5,919 bases of DNA from Ignavibacteria bacterium (GCA_011049495.1 DSBF01000524.1:1-5919); one strand, 5' to 3'; shown: positions 1-5,485, counted from the first letter of the stretch. Numbers and translations are program-made. Notes: generated from the sequence alone by a model not told the origin.

Positions 1-560
1 CCTGTTTGCCTTGTCTGGCATTTTCAATTGCTTCATCAAGTTTATCAAAACCGGTTTCTTTAACAGCAGAAGTTTCATAAACTTCTACCCCTAGCAGTTC
101 ACTTAATTTTTTTTGTGTCAATTTTTATGTTTCTCTTCTTAACTTCATCGGAGAAATTCAACATAACAGAAACTTTCTTCCCCATATCAATCAATTGAAG
201 AGTTAAGAATAAATCTCTTTCAAGATGAAGCGAATTAACAACATTTAAAATTCTATCGGCATCAAGAATAACATCGCGGGCAACAGTTTCTTCATCGTTA
301 AAAGAAGAAACACCATATATACCGGGCGTATCCATCACTTCAAAATTATTATAGTTACATCTTGATATTGAAACTGTTGTGCCGGGGAAGTTCGAGACAT
401 CGACATACATACCGCTTAAGTAATTGAAAAAGAGAGACTTGCCTACGTTTGGATTGCCGACTAAAACAACTTTCTCTTTTTGAGTAACAACTTTTATAAG
501 TTCTACTTCACTAAGTATTTTATTTTTACTGTCAAGATTGAGAACACTATCGGATTTCAT
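1..560 (-). pseudogene. feoB: Ferrous iron transporter FeoB, N-terminal G domain; frameshifted and cut by the window edge
   Basis: FeoB is the inner-membrane Fe(II) transporter with a cytoplasmic N-terminal GTPase domain; only that domain lies in the window. In the first 153 codons one sees the G1 loop GNPNVGKS (residues 35-42), the switch I segment NFPGTTV (58-63, G2 Thr), G3 DTPG (77-80) and G4 NFSD (135-138). The ETVARD stretch that follows G3 is typical of FeoB. The frame then ends at a TGA at 101-99. Removing one A from the eight-base run at 107-114 restores an open frame to the window edge that reads KKLSELLGVEV, then ETSA (the G5 motif), then GFDKLDEAIENA, as FeoB should. The start at 560 has a Shine-Dalgarno AAGGA five bases upstream, overlapping the feoA stop. 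The roughly 30 residues ahead of G1 are longer than usual for FeoB. The break may be real decay, slippage-dependent expression or a homopolymer sequencing error. Family identity is very sure; pseudogene status is not. Confidence 0.85.
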
Positions 561-569
561 GACTTTCCT

Positions 570-797
570 TTATTCCACGATAACTTTTATTTTTTTCGCA
601 AGATCGGAACCTACTGCAATTTCTTGTCTGTTTTTTGTAATTACCACTGTACCGCCCGGTAATCTTTCATTTATTTTAATGGTTGATCCTTCGGTTATCC
701 CTAACCGAATAAACTGAGATTTCAATTCGCCGTCAGGTAAATTAAGGACAACAACCGAGTTACCTTTTCTTGTATTTTGAAGTGTTGAATCACTCAT
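570..797 (-). CDS. feoA: FeoA, ferrous iron transport accessory protein
   Basis: FeoA is a small cytoplasmic SH3-like protein that works with FeoB in Fe(II) uptake. The chosen product has 75 residues, the normal size for FeoA. It shows the family pattern: a short N-terminus, a hydrophobic strand (SVVVLNLPDG), the conserved RLGITEGS turn, and a PGGTVVI strand followed by a terminal region with IAVGSDLAKKI. I place the start at the ATG at 797-795, which overlaps the fur stop within ATGAGTGA. An in-frame ATG at 893 would add 32 residues that lie wholly inside fur, are hydrophobic and do not look like FeoA, so I reject it. No good Shine-Dalgarno precedes 797, which fits translational coupling to fur. 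feoB begins 9 bases downstream. Confidence 0.9.
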   Translation of the reverse strand: MSDSTLQNTRKGNSVVVLNLPDGELKSQFIRLGITEGSTIKINERLPGGTVVITKNRQEIAVGSDLAKKIKVIVE

Positions 798-1242
798 GTT
801 TATGCTTACAATTTTTATTTGTACACCGCCCGAAAATATTAAAAGAATACCCGGTAGGATCAAAACCGAGTTCCAAAGAAATTTCATCAACAATTTTTTG
901 AATTCTTGGTGAAGTGAATTCTTTTATATCACCGCAATTAGTACATATTAAGTGATCGTGATTTTTTCTATTGATACTTGCTTCAAAGCGGGAAATATTA
1001 TCGCCAAAATTTCTTCGAGCTAAAATTCCGCACTGTTCTAATAATTCCAAAGTATTGTAAACAGTTGCACGGGAAATATTGGACTTGTTCGTTTTCATTG
1101 ATACGTAAAGATCATCGGCGCCAAAATGACCATCTTGATTTAGGGCAGCATCCAAAACTTCAAATCGTTCCGGTGTAATTCGGTGTTTGGCGGTCTTTAG
1201 ATAATCCTTAAATTTTTTGTGTGCTTCTTTAATCAGTGGCAT
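790..1242 (-). CDS. fur: Fur-family metalloregulator (ferric uptake regulator type)
   Basis: This is a 150-residue member of the Fur family, which binds DNA as a metal-loaded dimer and usually represses iron-uptake genes. The winged-helix N-terminal half holds RITPERFEVLDAAL (21-34) and the recognition helix region SRATVYNTLELLEQCGI (57-73). The dimerisation half holds the metal-ligand segment HDHLIC (95-100). A structural zinc site is formed by C100-x2-C103 and C140-x4-C145, with a His-rich end (KHKHE). It is the first gene of an operon with feoA (8-base overlap) and feoB, which favours Fur over Zur or PerR, although the family subtypes cannot be separated firmly by eye. The start at 1242 is the only plausible ATG and has only a weak purine-rich site ahead of it. 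The palindrome at 1250-1274, just upstream, suggests autoregulation. Confidence 0.93.
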   Translation of the reverse strand: MPLIKEAHKKFKDYLKTAKHRITPERFEVLDAALNQDGHFGADDLYVSMKTNKSNISRATVYNTLELLEQCGILARRNFGDNISRFEASINRKNHDHLICTNCGDIKEFTSPRIQKIVDEISLELGFDPTGYSFNIFGRCTNKNCKHKHE

Positions 1243-1249
1243 TTTTATC

Positions 1250-1274
1250 TTTATTTAGATTTAGTCTACATAAA
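1250..1274. promoter_or_regulatory. Candidate Fur-family operator upstream of fur-feoA-feoB
   Basis: This is a 25-bp near-palindrome centred on base 1262. Its arms TTTATTTAGATT and AGTCTACATAAA match at 10 of 12 positions. The inner part, with TTTAGA facing TCTACA, resembles the TTTAGA/TCTAAA half-sites of AT-rich Fur boxes. It lies 7 bases upstream of the fur start on the minus strand, in the space shared with the plus-strand dodecin gene. Symmetry and place are seen directly; binding by Fur is inferred. Confidence 0.55.
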
Positions 1275-1345
1275 TATATATTTTCTTGAGGAAAAAAACA
1301 AAATATATTTCTATGTCCGATTTATTTTTTTACAGAAATCTTTTA

Positions 1346-1359
1346 ATTGTGGACACAAT
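1346..1359. promoter_or_regulatory. Short perfect inverted repeat upstream of dodecin
   Basis: ATTGTG and CACAAT are exact inverted repeats separated by GA, about 64 bases before the dodecin ATG. The length and position suit a small dimeric regulator's operator in the dodecin promoter region. A 6-bp arm can occur by chance in such AT-rich DNA, and no regulator is indicated. Confidence 0.25.
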
Positions 1360-1422
1360 GTTTTATTTTGGCAGTCTAAAATCCTACCAAATTTGAACTT
1401 TTTAATAAAAAATGGAGATAAT

Positions 1423-1620
1423 ATGGCATCGCAATTTGAAGTCGTAGAATTAGTCGGGTTATCTAATGTTAGTTCTTCCGAAGCGATAAAAGCAGTAGTT
1501 CTAGAATCGAATAAAACAAAACCGGTAGCTTGGTTTGAGGTAATTGAAGAGCGAGGTAGAGTTACACAGGACGGACAAATAGAATTTCAAGTTAAAGTAA
1601 AAGTTGGAAGAAAAATCTAA
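1423..1620 (+). CDS. Dodecin family flavin-binding protein
   Basis: Dodecins are small proteins that assemble into hollow dodecamers and bind flavins, acting as flavin stores or buffers in the cytoplasm. The 65-residue product fits the family (about 65-70 residues). It has an N-terminal strand FEVVELVGLS, a helix SSSEAIKAVVLES, the hallmark AWFEVIEERGRV with the flavin-stacking Trp at 37, and a final strand FQVKVKVG with a Gln at 56 matching the flavin-contacting Gln of archaeal dodecin. The frame is open further upstream, but the ATG at 1423 is chosen because GGAG lies at 1414-1417 and the protein begins in register with known dodecins. The gene is divergent from fur, with 180 bases between them that hold the candidate operators. 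No regulation by iron is shown. Confidence 0.93.
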   Translation: MASQFEVVELVGLSNVSSSEAIKAVVLESNKTKPVAWFEVIEERGRVTQDGQIEFQVKVKVGRKI

Positions 1621-1652
1621 TCTTTTTTAAAAAGATTGGAGTAGTTGCTGGT

Positions 1653-1797
1653 ATTGGAAATTGGAAAAAAGCTCCCGACTTTACACTAAAGAACCAACAT
1701 TTGTAAAATATCACTCTTAGTAATTTTGGGGGAAGAAAAATGTTGTTGTACTTTTTCTCCTTTCGATAATTTAATTAATTGCAAAAAGGAACTCTGA
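1653..1797 (+). pseudogene. Decayed peroxiredoxin (AhpC/TSA family) remnant
   Basis: No intact gene is present, but pieces in two neighbouring frames read like the first 50 residues of a peroxiredoxin. From 1665 the frame gives KKAPDFTLKNQH and is then stopped by TAA at 1704. It continues in the same frame as NITLSNFGGRK to 1739. After a one-base loss in the A-run at 1736-1740 it gives NVVVLF, and after a second one-base loss near 1756 it gives SPFDNLINCKKEL. It ends at a TGA (1795-1797) where the family has the Cys of CTKELC. Peroxiredoxins read APDFTL, a strand, a GKK-VVL strand and a peroxidatic Cys in just this order and spacing. The C-terminal two thirds are missing. An intact Bcp peroxiredoxin follows about 140 bases later, so function may have been taken over or lost. 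This rests on reading by eye, with two frameshifts and two stops. Confidence 0.6.
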
Positions 1798-1823
1798 AAA
1801 AAATATAATACTTAGTTTATATA

Positions 1824-1856
1824 AAAGCTGTTATACTTTTTACAAATAACGGCTTT
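1824..1856 (+). terminator. Hairpin, possible weak terminator between the peroxiredoxin remnant and bcp
   Basis: The arms AAAGCTGTTAT and ATAACGGCTTT pair over 11 positions (one G-U) around an 11-base loop. The T-rich tail (TTTCCTTATTTAT) is interrupted, so termination would be weak. It could end transcripts from dodecin or from the former peroxiredoxin gene. The rest of the 318-base gap (1621-1938) holds the remnant and presumably the bcp promoter, which I cannot place with confidence. Confidence 0.45.
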
Positions 1857-1938
1857 CCTTATTTATAATCGAATAAAAATATTATTATGTTTAAGGAACT
1901 AATACTTTCGGATTTTTTGTTATAGATAGGAGATAAGA

Positions 1939-2394
1939 ATGATTAAAGAAGGAAATAAAGCCCCCGCTTTCACTTTGCCGGACAGTACCGGGAAGAAAAT
2001 TTCATTAAAAGATTTTTTGGGAAAGAAAGTTGTACTCTATTTTTATCCGAAAGATATGACTTCCGGATGTACAAAAGAAGCTTGTGATTTTCGCGATTCT
2101 CATCCCGATTTTAAAAAATTGAAAGCTGTTGTTCTAGGTGTAAGTCCCGATTCCGTTGATTCACATAAAAAGTTTTCAGATAAATATGAGCTTCCTTTTA
2201 CCTTGTTAAGTGATGAAAGTAAAAATGTATTAGAAAAATACGGCGTTTGGAAAGAAAAAAGTATGTACGGAAGAAAATATATGGGTGTTGAAAGAACAAC
2301 TATTATTATTGATGAAAACGGAAAAATTCAAAAGATATTTCCAAAAGTAAAAGTTAACAATCATGTTGAAGAAGTATTGAAAGAATTGGAATAA
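1939..2394 (+). CDS. bcp: Bcp/PrxQ-type thioredoxin-dependent peroxiredoxin
   Basis: This enzyme reduces hydrogen peroxide and organic hydroperoxides in the cytoplasm using thioredoxin. The 151-residue length is normal for the Bcp (PrxQ) class. The sequence runs KAPAFTLPDSTGK (7-19), then the strand KKVVLYFYPKD (29-39), then the active site DMTSGCTKEACDFRD (39-53). C44 is the peroxidatic Cys and C49, five residues on, is the resolving Cys, the arrangement of E. coli Bcp. R119 in VERTT is the conserved active-site Arg, and a thioredoxin-fold C-terminus with DENGKI follows. The ATG at 1939 has AGGAGA at 1928-1933. The next gene starts 2 bases after its stop, so it probably leads the operon with the three pterin genes. 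Confidence 0.95.
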   Translation: MIKEGNKAPAFTLPDSTGKKISLKDFLGKKVVLYFYPKDMTSGCTKEACDFRDSHPDFKKLKAVVLGVSPDSVDSHKKFSDKYELPFTLLSDESKNVLEKYGVWKEKSMYGRKYMGVERTTIIIDENGKIQKIFPKVKVNNHVEEVLKELE

Positions 2395-2396
2395 TA

Positions 2397-2804
2397 ATGG
2401 TATATGTAACAAGAAGAGAAACATTCAGCTCAGCGCATCGGCTTTATAATCCGGCATTTTCCGATGAAGAAAATGATCGAATCTTTGGAAAGTGCAACAA
2501 TCCAAACGGACACGGACATAATTACACACTTGAAGTTGTCGTTGCCGGAGAAGTGGAGCCGCAAACCGGGTATGTAATTGATCTAAAAGTATTGAAGAAA
2601 ATTATTAAAGAACACGTAATTAAGAAAATAGATCACAAACATCTTAATCATGATGTTGAATTTATGAAAGAAGTTATTCCGACTGCTGAAAATATTGCTA
2701 TATCAATTTGGAAAGTACTTGTTGATAAAATACCTTACGGAAAATTATATTCTGTAAAAATTTACGAGACCGAAAATAATTATGCAGAGTACAAAGGAGA
2801 ATAA
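2397..2804 (+). CDS. ptpS: 6-pyruvoyl-tetrahydropterin synthase (PTPS/QueD family, C-x5-HGH type)
   Basis: PTPS-family enzymes use 7,8-dihydroneopterin triphosphate, the product of GTP cyclohydrolase I. The 135-residue product has the zinc ligands H14 (SSAHRL), H39 and H41 (GHGHNY). The catalytic Cys C33 lies in GKCNNPNGHGHNY, D79-H80 sit in KKIDHKHLN, E98 in PTAENIA, and E124 in YETENNY is the pterin anchor. The spacing C-x5-HGH is that of animal PTPS and bacterial PTPS-II, whereas QueD of the queuosine pathway usually has C-x3-HGH. I therefore favour 6-pyruvoyl-tetrahydropterin formation on the way to tetrahydrobiopterin; automated annotation would probably call it QueD. It begins 2 bases after bcp and ends 2 bases before folE, and its last codons contain the folE Shine-Dalgarno. 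Family is certain, subtype likely. Confidence 0.9.
   Translation: MVYVTRRETFSSAHRLYNPAFSDEENDRIFGKCNNPNGHGHNYTLEVVVAGEVEPQTGYVIDLKVLKKIIKEHVIKKIDHKHLNHDVEFMKEVIPTAENIAISIWKVLVDKIPYGKLYSVKIYETENNYAEYKGE
2793..2800 (+). promoter_or_regulatory. Shine-Dalgarno site deciding the TTG start of folE
   Basis: AAAGGAGA lies in the last codons of the pterin synthase gene, with AGGAG ending 7 bases before the TTG at 2807. No ATG is near, so this strong site fixes the start and couples folE translation to the gene before it. Confidence 0.7.
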
Positions 2805-2806
2805 AG

Positions 2807-3373
2807 TTGAACTTAGAAAAAATTGAAAAGAATGTTAAATCAATACTTGAAGAGTTGGGAGAAAATACGGAAAGAGAAGGATTACTTCGTACTCCTCATC
2901 GTGTTGCAAAAGCTTATGAATTTTTAACTCAAGGTTACAAAAAAGACATCAAAAAGTTAGTTAACGGCGCTATTTTTGAGGAAAAATATGATGAAATGGT
3001 AATAATAAAAGACATAGATTTTTATAGCATGTGTGAGCATCATCTTTTACCATTTTACGGTAAGGTTCATATTGCTTATGTACCCGATGGAAAAATAATC
3101 GGGTTAAGCAAACTTCCTAGAATAGTGGATGTTTTTGCACGAAGACTGCAGGTACAAGAAAGATTAACTCAAGAAATTGCAGATACCTTGGATGATATAC
3201 TAAAGCCGAAAGGAATTGCAGTTGTTGCAGAAGGATATCACATGTGTATGATGATGCGCGGTGTTGAGAAACAGAATTCTATTACTACTACAAGTGCTGT
3301 GCATGGCTTATTTAAGGATGATGCCAGAACAAGGGCAGAGTTCTTAAGCTTGATTAATACAAAGAAAATCTAA
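2807..3373 (+). CDS. folE: GTP cyclohydrolase I, zinc-dependent (FolE type IA)
   Basis: FolE converts GTP to 7,8-dihydroneopterin triphosphate, the shared entry step to folate, queuosine and tetrahydrobiopterin, and works as a homodecamer in the cytoplasm. The 188-residue product matches the bacterial core. An N-terminal helix with GLLRTPHRVAKAYEFL (25-40) precedes DFYSMCEHHLLPF (71-83), where C76 and H79 are zinc ligands and H78 is catalytic. Further on are GLSKLPRIVDVFARRLQVQE (99-118), H145 and the third zinc ligand C147 in YHMCMMMRG, and the C-terminal AEFLSLI. The intact Cys-His-Cys set makes this the zinc type and not the FolE2 type. The start is TTG with a strong Shine-Dalgarno. It sits between the PTPS gene (2-base gap) and the SDR gene (38-base gap), which points to tetrahydrobiopterin as a main product. 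Confidence 0.96.
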   Translation: MNLEKIEKNVKSILEELGENTEREGLLRTPHRVAKAYEFLTQGYKKDIKKLVNGAIFEEKYDEMVIIKDIDFYSMCEHHLLPFYGKVHIAYVPDGKIIGLSKLPRIVDVFARRLQVQERLTQEIADTLDDILKPKGIAVVAEGYHMCMMMRGVEKQNSITTTSAVHGLFKDDARTRAEFLSLINTKKI

Positions 3374-3411
3374 TACCTTTTCCCTAATAATTTTTAATTA
3401 ATGAGATAGTA

Positions 3412-4125
3412 ATGGCGAAATCAAATTCTATTGTTTGGATAACTGGTGCAAGTTCCGGTATCGGAAGAGCATTAACGGTTGAGTTTGCTTCGAATAATAA
3501 ATTAGTTGCTGCATCTGCACGGACTAAAGATGCACTTAACCGGTTGAAAAAAGAATTATCGGCTGATAAAAAAAGTATTGAAACTTTCCCGGTTGATGTA
3601 TCCGATTACAAACAAGTTAACGATACGGTAAACAAAATTGAAAATGATTTTGAAATCGATTGTCTAATTAATAATGCCGGGGCTACAACCTTCAAACTGG
3701 CAAAGAATAATTCTTTAGAAGAAATCGATAAAATATTAAGCACAAATCTCAATGGCGCTATTTATGCTATACAATCGGTTTTACCTAAAATGATTGAAAG
3801 AAACCAAGGGACAATTATCAATATTATTTCGGTAGCTGCTTTAAAAGTATTGACTAAGAGTAGTTTATATGCTGCTTCTAAGGCTGGTTTATTAGCATAT
3901 TCCAAAGTTATCCGCGAAGAGTTGCGGGAGAATAATATTAAAATTATCAATATAATTCCGGGCGCAACCCGAACTCCAATTTGGCCGAATTCCGTTCTTG
4001 AAAAATACAGCGAAAGAATGATATCGCCTGCAGATTTAGCTAAATTAATTTTTCATCTCTATTCTATAAGTTCTAATCTCGTTCCGGAAGAAGTAGTAAT
4101 AAGACCGGTTAAAGGGGATCTATAA
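3412..4125 (+). CDS. Short-chain dehydrogenase/reductase, probable sepiapterin reductase
   Basis: This is a classical SDR of 237 residues with an NAD(P)-binding Rossmann fold. The cofactor motif TGASSGIG is at 11-18, R37 after the second strand favours NADPH, and D62 (PVDVSD) and NNAG (87-90) are present. The catalytic set is N112, S140, Y153 and K157 (YAASK). The substrate-side PGATRTPIW (183-191) and the C-terminus with PEEVVIRP and then GDL closely resemble what I recall of the Chlorobium tepidum sepiapterin reductase, which has PGA-x2-TPMW and VEEIILRP followed by GDI. With folE and a PTPS-II gene directly upstream, reduction of 6-pyruvoyl-tetrahydropterin to a tetrahydrobiopterin is the likely role. 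Other SDR substrates cannot be ruled out. The ATG at 3412 follows a modest GAGAT site, 38 bases after folE, probably in the same transcript. Confidence 0.85.
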   Translation: MAKSNSIVWITGASSGIGRALTVEFASNNKLVAASARTKDALNRLKKELSADKKSIETFPVDVSDYKQVNDTVNKIENDFEIDCLINNAGATTFKLAKNNSLEEIDKILSTNLNGAIYAIQSVLPKMIERNQGTIINIISVAALKVLTKSSLYAASKAGLLAYSKVIREELRENNIKIINIIPGATRTPIWPNSVLEKYSERMISPADLAKLIFHLYSISSNLVPEEVVIRPVKGDL

Positions 4126-4211
4126 TTTTTTCTTTTAAGGTAATTACTCAATTCATTAGCCAAACAACTTGAAGCATTCCTTTCAATGTCTTATTTTGGA
4201 ATATAACTTGT

Positions 4212-4216
4212 AGGAG
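4212..4216 (+). promoter_or_regulatory. Shine-Dalgarno site deciding the TTG start of the OmpA-like gene
   Basis: AGGAG ends 6 bases before the TTG at 4223. The TTG opens a perfect signal-peptide sequence (RKVLFF), and no in-frame ATG occurs until well inside the barrel, so this is the start. The 97 bases between the SDR gene and this one show no convincing terminator. Confidence 0.7.
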
Positions 4217-4222
4217 AATATC

Positions 4223-5452
4223 TTGAGAAAAGTACTTTTCTTTTTAGTCCTAATTTATCTCACGACAAATTTGATTTTATCACAAGAAAGAAATTTCGAT
4301 TCCTTTAATGATAAGATTTTGTTAGGCGGCGATTTAGGGTTAACATTTACTTACAGCGATTATAAAGACCCAGGTGTTGGTTTTATGTTTAGAGGTGTTG
4401 CTGAGTTTTACTTGTACGAAAAAGAATCTCAAAAAATTGGTTTAAGGGGATTTGCTGGTTACGGGCTAAGTACTGGTTCGGATGATCGATATGATCCGGA
4501 TGCATTCAAAACTAGAATATATACCTTGGCTTTGGGTGGTATATATTCAATGCAATTATCGAATTCTGTTTCACCTTATTTATTCCTTGGTGTTAAATTT
4601 CTTCGTTTTAATCCAAAAGATAAGGACGGTTCATCTTTACCACGGAATGCAAAAAATGAATATGAACAAAATTTAATAAGTCTTTCTTTTGAACTCGGGT
4701 TACGTTACCGTATCTCCAATAATTTTTACGGTTACGGAAGTATTATCCCATTGGTTACTAATAATGATAATATAGATGATAGAGCAAGTGGGAAAAGTAG
4801 TGATCTTATTCTTTCGCTTAATCTTGGTTTACTTTATGCACTTGATTTAAGTTCGGATGAAGTATCAACCAAATCTGAAATATTACCCGCGGGCATTAAG
4901 GAATCCAAAATTGAAATTACTGAAGAATCTGACATAAATATTTCTGGTTCACATGAAACCAAAGATGAGAGTATAGGTTTTGAAGAAATCATTACCGATG
5001 AAGAAGTTCTATCTAATGAAATGGAATCGGATGAATCAGTTGAAATTTCTGAAGCAGTAGAATCTAATTTGGAAATAAAAAAGACAGAATCAAACATCAT
5101 TGAAGAGCTGTCACAAAAATTAGAATTGGGTAGAGTTAATTTTAAGTTTGGTGAAACTGAAATCGGCAGAATGGAATATGTTGAGCTGGACCGTCTTTAC
5201 AGAATAATTGCCGAAGATAATTCCACACGTTGGAAAATTACCGGTTATACAGATAATATTGAACCTGTTCAAGTACACCAAAGTTTGGGAATACAAAGAG
5301 CTTATTTTGTTTTAAGATATTTTATGGAAAAAGGTCTTGACCGGAATCGTTTTGAGGTTGTAGTTGGAGGTGAAGAAAAACCGATTGCCGATAATTCTAC
5401 AGAAGATGGACGTGCAAAAAATAGACGGGTAGAAATTTCAAAAATTAAATAA
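4223..5452 (+). CDS. Outer-membrane beta-barrel protein with OmpA-like C-terminal domain
   Basis: This is a 409-residue OmpA-type protein that would span the outer membrane and hold peptidoglycan. Residues 1-20 form a signal peptide (basic RK, then a hydrophobic core ending near LILS). Residues about 32-208 alternate polar and hydrophobic strands with aromatic ends (LLGGDLGLTFTY, RGFAGYGL, YLFLGVKFLRF, LSFELGLRYRI, LSLNLGLLYAL), as in a small outer-membrane barrel. Residues 211-295 are a low-complexity linker rich in Glu and Ser. Residues 296-409 are the OmpA domain, with VNFKFGETEI, the GYTD motif (D344), R359, and GGEEKPIADNSTEDGRAKNRRVEI near the end; D344 and R359 match the diaminopimelate-binding pair. 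The usual N-x2-LS-x-RA is altered to VHQSLGIQRA. It starts with TTG and is followed directly by a strong terminator. Its specific role is unknown. Confidence 0.88.
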   Translation: MRKVLFFLVLIYLTTNLILSQERNFDSFNDKILLGGDLGLTFTYSDYKDPGVGFMFRGVAEFYLYEKESQKIGLRGFAGYGLSTGSDDRYDPDAFKTRIYTLALGGIYSMQLSNSVSPYLFLGVKFLRFNPKDKDGSSLPRNAKNEYEQNLISLSFELGLRYRISNNFYGYGSIIPLVTNNDNIDDRASGKSSDLILSLNLGLLYALDLSSDEVSTKSEILPAGIKESKIEITEESDINISGSHETKDESIGFEEIITDEEVLSNEMESDESVEISEAVESNLEIKKTESNIIEELSQKLELGRVNFKFGETEIGRMEYVELDRLYRIIAEDNSTRWKITGYTDNIEPVQVHQSLGIQRAYFVLRYFMEKGLDRNRFEVVVGGEEKPIADNSTEDGRAKNRRVEISKIK

Positions 5453-5485
5453 AAAAAAGCCCGTCAGTTGACGGGCGCATTTTTT
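5451..5485. terminator. Bidirectional rho-independent terminator between convergent genes
   Basis: A GC-rich stem GCCCGTC/GACGGGC (5459-5465 with 5470-5476) closes an AGTT loop. It is flanked by eight A on the left (5451-5458) and six T on the right (5480-5485). Read on the plus strand it ends the OmpA-like gene; read on the minus strand it gives the same hairpin followed by eight U and serves the Spy-like gene. The A-run overlaps the stop codon at 5450-5452. Confidence 0.92.

Noticed and set aside
798..893. 32-residue N-terminal extension of FeoA from an ATG at 893
   Set aside because: It lies entirely inside fur in another frame, is not FeoA-like, and the ATG at 797 gives the normal FeoA length.
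1219..1422. Long N-terminal extension of dodecin in the same frame
   Set aside because: It overlaps the fur start and the operator region, is rich in Phe, Tyr and Asn as in noncoding AT-rich DNA, and the ATG at 1423 has a good Shine-Dalgarno.
1619..1637. AATCTTTTT/AAAAAGATT inverted repeat right after dodecin, as a terminator
   Set aside because: The stem is almost only A-T with hardly any loop and no following T-run, so it should be unstable.
1861..1938. Bacteroidetes-type promoter (TAnnTTTG) before bcp
   Set aside because: TACTTTCG at about 1901 is one base off the motif, but no matching upstream element is at the expected distance, and near matches are common in such AT-rich DNA.
3762..3950. 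Antisense open frame inside the SDR gene
   Set aside because: It overlaps the conserved catalytic region of the SDR and has no recognisable features of its own.
4160..4200. TTGAA/TTCAA inverted repeat between the SDR and OmpA-like genes
   Set aside because: Arms of only five bases and no T-run; not distinguishable from chance.
4834..5100. Antisense open frame of 88 codons, Ser-rich
   Set aside because: It is the mirror of the acidic linker of the OmpA-like gene, where GAA and GAT codons read as TTC and ATC on the other strand; it has no ribosome site or family features.
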